Shown here one piece after another: positions 5,664 through 7,220 of a stretch of 7,220 bases of DNA. The stretch lies in NCBI GenBank assembly GCA_946886185.1, contig CAMPIC010000135.1, positions 1 through 7,220 of the forward strand, read 5' to 3'. The stretch comes from an uncultured bacterium. GTDB lineage: Bacteria; Eisenbacteria; RBG-16-71-46; CAIMUX01. Made by a program: the position numbers and the translations under genes. The notes under the pieces are model-generated. The model was not told where the DNA came from, searched no databases, and saw only the letters and a program-made list of their open reading frames with translations. Numbering within the stretch: the stretch's first letter is position 1; every line of letters begins with the position of its first letter.

Positions 5664-5694
5664 GTGATCCGCGCCGGAACCCCGGCGGAATCAC
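5664..5694 (-). promoter_or_regulatory. Strong hairpin in the S10–L3 spacer
   Basis: On the transcribed strand, GTGATTCCGCCGG pairs with CCGGCGCGGATCAC around a GGTT loop: about 13 pairs including one G·U, with one bulged C on the 3' arm. It starts 9 nt after the rpsJ stop. The bases that follow are purine-rich and not a U-tract, so it does not look like an intrinsic terminator. It might protect mRNA ends, set relative expression, or bind a regulatory ribosomal protein. Confidence 0.5.
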
Positions 5695-5703
5695 GGCTTC
5701 GCT

Positions 5704-6012
<309 letters not shown>

Positions 6013-6017
6013 GCTGA

Positions 6018-6023
6018 CTCCCC
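6018..6023 (-). promoter_or_regulatory. Ribosome binding site deciding the rpsJ GTG start
   Basis: GGGGAG on the transcribed strand lies within the 13-nt tuf–rpsJ gap, 5 nt before the GTG at 6012. It supports use of the non-ATG start. Confidence 0.75.
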
Positions 6024-6025
6024 GG

Positions 6026-7219
<1,194 letters not shown>

Positions 7220-7220
7220 G

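Noticed and set aside
4054..5694. A single long minus-strand open frame of 546 codons ending in L23
   Set aside because: Only the last 101 codons are L23. The rest is an out-of-frame reading of rplD and rplC, rich in Arg, Gly and Ala, as expected in GC-rich DNA, and the rplW start has its own ribosome binding site.

Overview
The window is a stretch of the conserved bacterial str–S10–spc ribosomal protein cluster. Every gene lies on the minus strand, so transcription runs from position 7220 down to 1. In transcription order the genes are tuf (EF-Tu), rpsJ (S10), rplC (L3), rplD (L4), rplW (L23), rplB (L2), rpsS (S19), rplV (L22), rpsC (S3), rplP (L16), rpmC (L29), rpsQ (S17), rplN (L14) and rplX (L24). 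The L24 gene is cut by the window edge at position 1. The tuf start codon sits one base inside the other edge. This is the textbook gene order with no insertion, duplication or mobile element. The products work together: EF-Tu delivers aminoacyl-tRNA, S10, S19, S3 and S17 belong to the 30S subunit, and L3, L4, L23, L2, L22, L16, L29, L14 and L24 belong to the 50S subunit.

The DNA is GC-rich with strongly GC-biased third codon positions, which explains the many long antisense open frames. The proteins look bacterial. The S10 stretch with [10 protein letters not shown] and the L2 stretch with DHPMGGGEG recall the Bacteroidota/FCB side of the tree, and high GC would suit a Gemmatimonadota- or Eisenbacteria-like lineage. 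This placement is inferred from motif memory and is not firm.

The genes are tightly packed. L4/L23 overlap by 4 nt (ATGA) and L29/S17 by 1 nt (TGATG). L3/L4 and L22/S3 are 3 nt apart, and most other gaps are 8–26 nt. tuf and rpsJ are only 13 nt apart, so there is no room for the promoter and L4-responsive leader that precede rpsJ in E. coli. Four longer spacers hold what little is not explained by coding: S10–L3 (82 nt, two hairpins), L2–S19 (55 nt, a GNRA-capped hairpin abutting the ribosome binding site), S3–L16 (109 nt) and L14–L24 (125 nt, short repeats and a GC palindrome). The 26-nt L23–L2 junction also carries two mutually exclusive small stems, one of which places the L2 ribosome binding site in its loop.

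I see no undescribed multi-gene system here. The points worth a second look are the spacer RNA structures, a possible frame disruption at the 3' end of rpsC, and a few unusual residues in S3 and L3.
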